Shown here: one piece after another, positions 60,601-64,000 of the stretch | Numbering within the stretch: the first letter of the stretch is position 1 | How the letters are laid out: each line of letters opens with the position of its first letter | Assembly (NCBI RefSeq): GCF_026212465.1 | Contig: NC_080059.1 | Span: 8,634,811-8,698,810 of the forward strand | Reading direction: 5' to 3' | Length of the DNA stretch: 64,000 nt | Source: Amaranthus tricolor | Lineage: Eukaryota > Streptophyta > Magnoliopsida > Caryophyllales > Amaranthaceae | Notes under the pieces: generated by a model | Database searches by the model: none | Told to the model about the DNA's origin: nothing | What the model saw: the letters and a program-made list of their open reading frames with translations, nothing else | Position numbers and translations under genes: made by a program

Positions 60601-63600
60601 GGTTACTTCATTGCCAGGTTTAAAACCCATTTGATGTCTTAATAGCAATCTACATTCAGCAACGATTTAATTCTATTAGAAAAATTGATATTGAATTAAT
60701 CTTGACTATAATAAGTCTTCTAACAATAGTTCCAACTGTGAAGTATTCTAGCATAGTCCCAATTTTTGAGGAAGTCTCCTAAGAATGAACCAGGAACATA
60801 AAGCAACCAATTTAGTAAGCCAAATGATGGATTAACCATTAGTTTATCTTCAGAGGAAAAAAAAATCAAAGTCTTGATCCCAAAGAGGGCGAAAAATGAA
60901 CGTGAAAGATTGTCGGTAGCACGGGACATTATGAGAAGATACCCCCAAAGTTAGGATCATTCTATAATAACCATAGTTGGAATTATTATGTAAAAGACAC
61001 CATACTTGGATCGTTCTTGCCAGTGTTTCTAACGTATTGAAGTCTGAACATGGTAACCCAATGACCATTTGTTAACGTAATTGTCGTAACATAACACAAA
61101 TATGGACCTTGACCTAAGAATCAAAGCTCTTTTACTCAAGTAGTCATCTCAAATTACCTAAAACTATCTAGGTATTTCTTGTGTAAAAAATGATGTGAAT
61201 GAAGGGTTGAGGTATAAATCAAAAATGCATGAAACTCATTCAGTGCCCCTTCATTTCACACGCATAAAAATCCTAGATATATATTTTTTTTGCATGAATT
61301 CTCATTCAGCTTTGTTTTTTAGGAGAATTACATCTAATTACACCTATAGATTTTAACCCATTTGTTCAATGTAATATAAATCCCAACGTTAACAAAATTG
61401 TCCAACTGGAAAACATTGAGAACATTTTGAAACAAAAAAGAGGAAAAATATTACAACCCACTATACGCATCCATTTCTTTTTTTTTTTTTTCTTCTTAAT
61501 TCCATTGCTTTCTCTTATCATTGTCAACACTATCATTATTCCTTACATTCATCGTTTTTTTGATAATCTATTCTCTTCTCTGATACATTTTACCCTCCAT
61601 TTCCCTCTCTTCCCCTATTGGTATCCAAATGAGGGAAAAACAATTCCTCCCCTTCCTTTCCCTCCATTTCCTTCTATCCAAAAATAGTATTCGCATCTTT
61701 GTACACTAAGGCAGTAGGGAACTCTTATTACATGGAAGAAATTAAAGAACACATTAAATTAGTAATCGTTGTTTCTGATTTAGACGCCATCGTCTTAACC
61801 TGCTCTGTACTTGCTTCGAATTTTGTAAAAAATTCTTCGCAAAATTAAATAAAAAGAATATAGGAGTATATGTTTGTAAATCCAATCTCACCGACACACT
61901 TGGATTGATGGTGATTCATTGTTAGGGTTGATGTATCACACACAGACACAGACCTGTGCAACAAAACGGGGCCCGTTGGGGTCCCTGAGCCAGCCCTCTA
62001 TCTACATAGACGAGTTGGGATGCAAATCAGCTGGCGTTGGACTCTAGACGGGCCTCCATCAAAATTTTTTAACGGGATTCGAAACACAAGCCAGAAGGTA
62101 AGGATGATCCTAAAAGCACCGACTTTAGCACGCTTGGGTACAAATGGACCCCATCCCTCCAAGTCTATCCTCTCATAACCAACACAAATCCGTGTTTTAA
62201 TGTGAAACGGTGCTAATGGTTTTTTTCAACTGTTTGCTCACAGGTTCATCTTCTGATTTTTTATCCAGCACTAGTATAGAGATCCAACCAGATTATGCAG
62301 ACAAACACTGAATTTGCTATGCAGACTGGTAATCATATAATTTAAGACTAGTTAGTAATCACACAAACTAACTTCCACAGTGACCCCTAACATAGAGAAA
62401 TGATGATGATAAAGATGATGTCAAGTAGTGTTATAGAATGGGTATTGTTTCAGAAACACCCTGCTAAAGTACACAAGAAAAAGGCTCTAAAAAGGCCCTA
62501 CATCTAAAAAATATAAGTTCACACTAAAGAATCCTCTATCACTAAGAGATTTTCATTCTCATCCTATAAAATATCCGTAAGACAATAAAACATCATTGAT
62601 CACTAATCAAGATGTTGTTCTCAGTCAAATGGATTCATCCAAAACGGACCCAGCCACGCTAAACTGAATGAGGACAGCCCATTTGAGCCTATTTCATCCT
62701 ACTATATCCTAATTAAACTAACCCATATCCAATCCATTGCACGGGCCTAATCATAATTCAGCAATCCTAACAGATAAAATTGGATTGGTAACCTTGCATA
62801 GCTGTATTGAGCATCCATCTTAAGAATAAGTCAAATTCGAGGAAAAAATAAAGAGAAGTGAAAGAATTGCATCTACGAGATAATACAAAACCATGGAAAT
62901 ACGGACAGGTTACAACTAGAGTTGTCAAAATAGGTGCTTGGATCGGGTTTTGGGAATGCCATTTTGCTGTCAGAAGATTTCAAGGTTCTGTTGCGCCTAA
63001 TCATCATGTAAAGTATAGTTTTAGCAATGTTCGGGTCATTCTAAGGTTGGGTTTTGATCACCCTTGTATAGGTCAGCTTTGATTTGAATCAATGTGATAG
63101 CTCTAGTTAAAACCTTCCACACAGCAAGACAAACAGGAACATTTACTTCTGAATTCCGATGAAAGAAGAAACTCTATGCACTATGACAGCTCAATCCAAC
63201 AAAATCCACCCCACCCTCCCTTCTTTTCAAGCCTCATAAAAAGCATATGATAATTGTTTTTTCTTATTTCAATCAGTAATCATTGTCCCTGCAGATTTGC
63301 CTCAGTTTAAATCATATCTTATCACATAGTGTGTCTCTATCTTAGTTCAAACTTCTAAGATATGCAATTGTACGACACAAGCCATTAGTATCAAACAAGA
63401 TTACAACAGACATCAACCTTTGTAAAGATATTAGAGTGCAATAAAGGCATATTACCATGATGATCGAGTACATAGAATAAGCCAAAAGAAGTCCCAATGA
63501 GGATGTCCAGATTCCCATCTCTATCTAGATCAGCCACAGTTGGTGATGAATATATGTAAGCACGGAATTTGGAAGAATCTGTGCTCAAATCCAGGGGGGC

Positions 63601-63712
63601 AGTCCACTTAACTTGTTTTGTGTCAAGGTTGAAGACAACAATGCCACCGGCAACATACTTTCCAATATCAATACCACCTAGATCTTTTGCATGCTCCGGT
63701 TTGTCATAGTAA
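57653..63712 (-). CDS. DEX1: DEFECTIVE IN EXINE FORMATION 1 (DEX1), C-terminal half, partial
   Basis: DEX1 is a membrane-associated integrin-alpha-like protein needed for primexine and pollen exine patterning. Minus-strand exons in the window are 63712-63456, 60089-59908, 58846-58563, 58468-58351, 58236-58054 and 57970-57653. They join in consistent phase and encode about the last 447 residues; the family is near 850-900, so the N-terminal half is beyond the right edge. FG-GAP style repeats with acidic Ca-binding-like loops are visible: [49 protein letters not shown] and [19 protein letters not shown]. Near the end comes one membrane segment ([19 protein letters not shown]), then a short tail [17 protein letters not shown] that is nearly invariant in DEX1 proteins. 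The 3.4-kb intron between the first two listed exons holds a small MITE. Confidence 0.95.
60090..63455 (-). other. 3.4-kb DEX1 intron
   Basis: GT donor (CATG|GTAATA) and AG acceptor (GTTCCAG). It contains a T-rich tract at 61465-61485 followed by 'ttggtatccaaatgagggaaa' (shared with 31255-31275, probably a MITE end) and a hAT-like MITE (62917-63105). The rest shows no gene. Confidence 0.6.
62917..63105. mobile_element. hAT-like MITE with 8-bp target duplication, in a DEX1 intron
   Basis: The left end TAGAGTTGTCAAAA is matched on the other strand by TAGAGCTATCACAT. The 8-bp flanks are GTTACAAC (62909-62916) and GTTAAAAC (63106-63113), 7 of 8 identical. 189 bp, with 'ggatcgggttttggg' and 'gggttttgatcaccc' motifs like its relatives. 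Confidence 0.66.
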
Positions 63713-64000
63713 CTGTTAATTAAGCCAAAGCATTACGAACAAATATTAGGAGCCAACCTGAGCATCGTAACTCTAATATGCACAATGAAAACTAGAGAAA
63801 ATAACCCATCATAATTTTTTTCAAAATGCCTGAAAAACACCATGATCCACAAAATGCATGCTTTTAAAGAGAATGTACATCAGTCGGTTCAATCGAGCAT
63901 ATAGTAATAGAACTGAAAGTTTAAACAGAAAAATATTACCTACAAACAGGATTGACCTAATAAACTCAAACTTAATAAGCACAACCCATCAGGCAACCAC
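63713..64000 (-). other. DEX1 intron running off the right edge
   Basis: AT-rich sequence upstream (on the minus strand) of the exon that starts at 63712. No further exon could be recognised before the edge. The phase (the exon begins with the third base of a codon) shows that coding continues outside the window. Confidence 0.6.

Overview
The window is nuclear DNA from a dicot plant: AT-rich, with multi-exon genes bounded by GT..AG introns and long introns full of small transposons. One gene places it fairly precisely. The protoporphyrinogen oxidase 2 gene carries the 30-residue N-terminal extension and the residue numbering (R128, G210, V361, G399) known from amaranth PPX2L, so the source is most likely a species of Amaranthus (Amaranthaceae, Caryophyllales). 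I did not determine the species.

Layout, left to right: 5' part of CSN8 (COP9 signalosome subunit 8, minus strand, 1776-2292, remaining exons not found); an intergenic stretch with a 0.5 kb foldback element and an acidic-repeat minisatellite; the mitochondrial complex I subunit NDUFA5/B13 gene (plus, 5237-12341, two exons around a 6.6 kb intron); a BRO1-domain, N-myristoylated endosomal protein gene (plus, 15220-24023, 11 coding exons); a small hydrophobic membrane protein resembling the lipid-droplet protein LDIP (plus, 27284-30529, 3 exons); PPX2/PPX2L (minus, 31832-43326, 18 exons); a complete non-autonomous Mutator-like element (44762-48436) that carries a four-exon plant-mobile-domain (PMD) gene; an SSUH2-like zinc-ribbon protein gene (plus, 49185-56618, 7 exons); and the 3' half of DEX1 (minus, 57653-63712, continuing past the right edge).

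Exon models were built by hand by joining open segments at splice sites so that reading phase and family similarity are kept. For every complete gene the exon lengths sum to a multiple of three. The cellular genes are unrelated housekeeping functions (protein degradation control, respiration, endosomal sorting, membrane or lipid-droplet biology, haem and chlorophyll synthesis, pollen-wall formation) and form no operon-like unit.

The most interesting object is the PMD-carrying Mutator-like element. It has about 90-bp terminal inverted repeats, a perfect 9-bp target-site duplication, seven copies of a 25-bp palindrome just inside the ends, and an apparently intact 643-residue PMD open reading frame, but no transposase. 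Other notable points are four hAT-like MITEs or candidates of about 180-190 bp (one with a perfect, others with near-perfect 8-bp target duplications), a dispersed SINE-like family, two introns with GC donor sites, and several local tandem duplications that copy splice sites.
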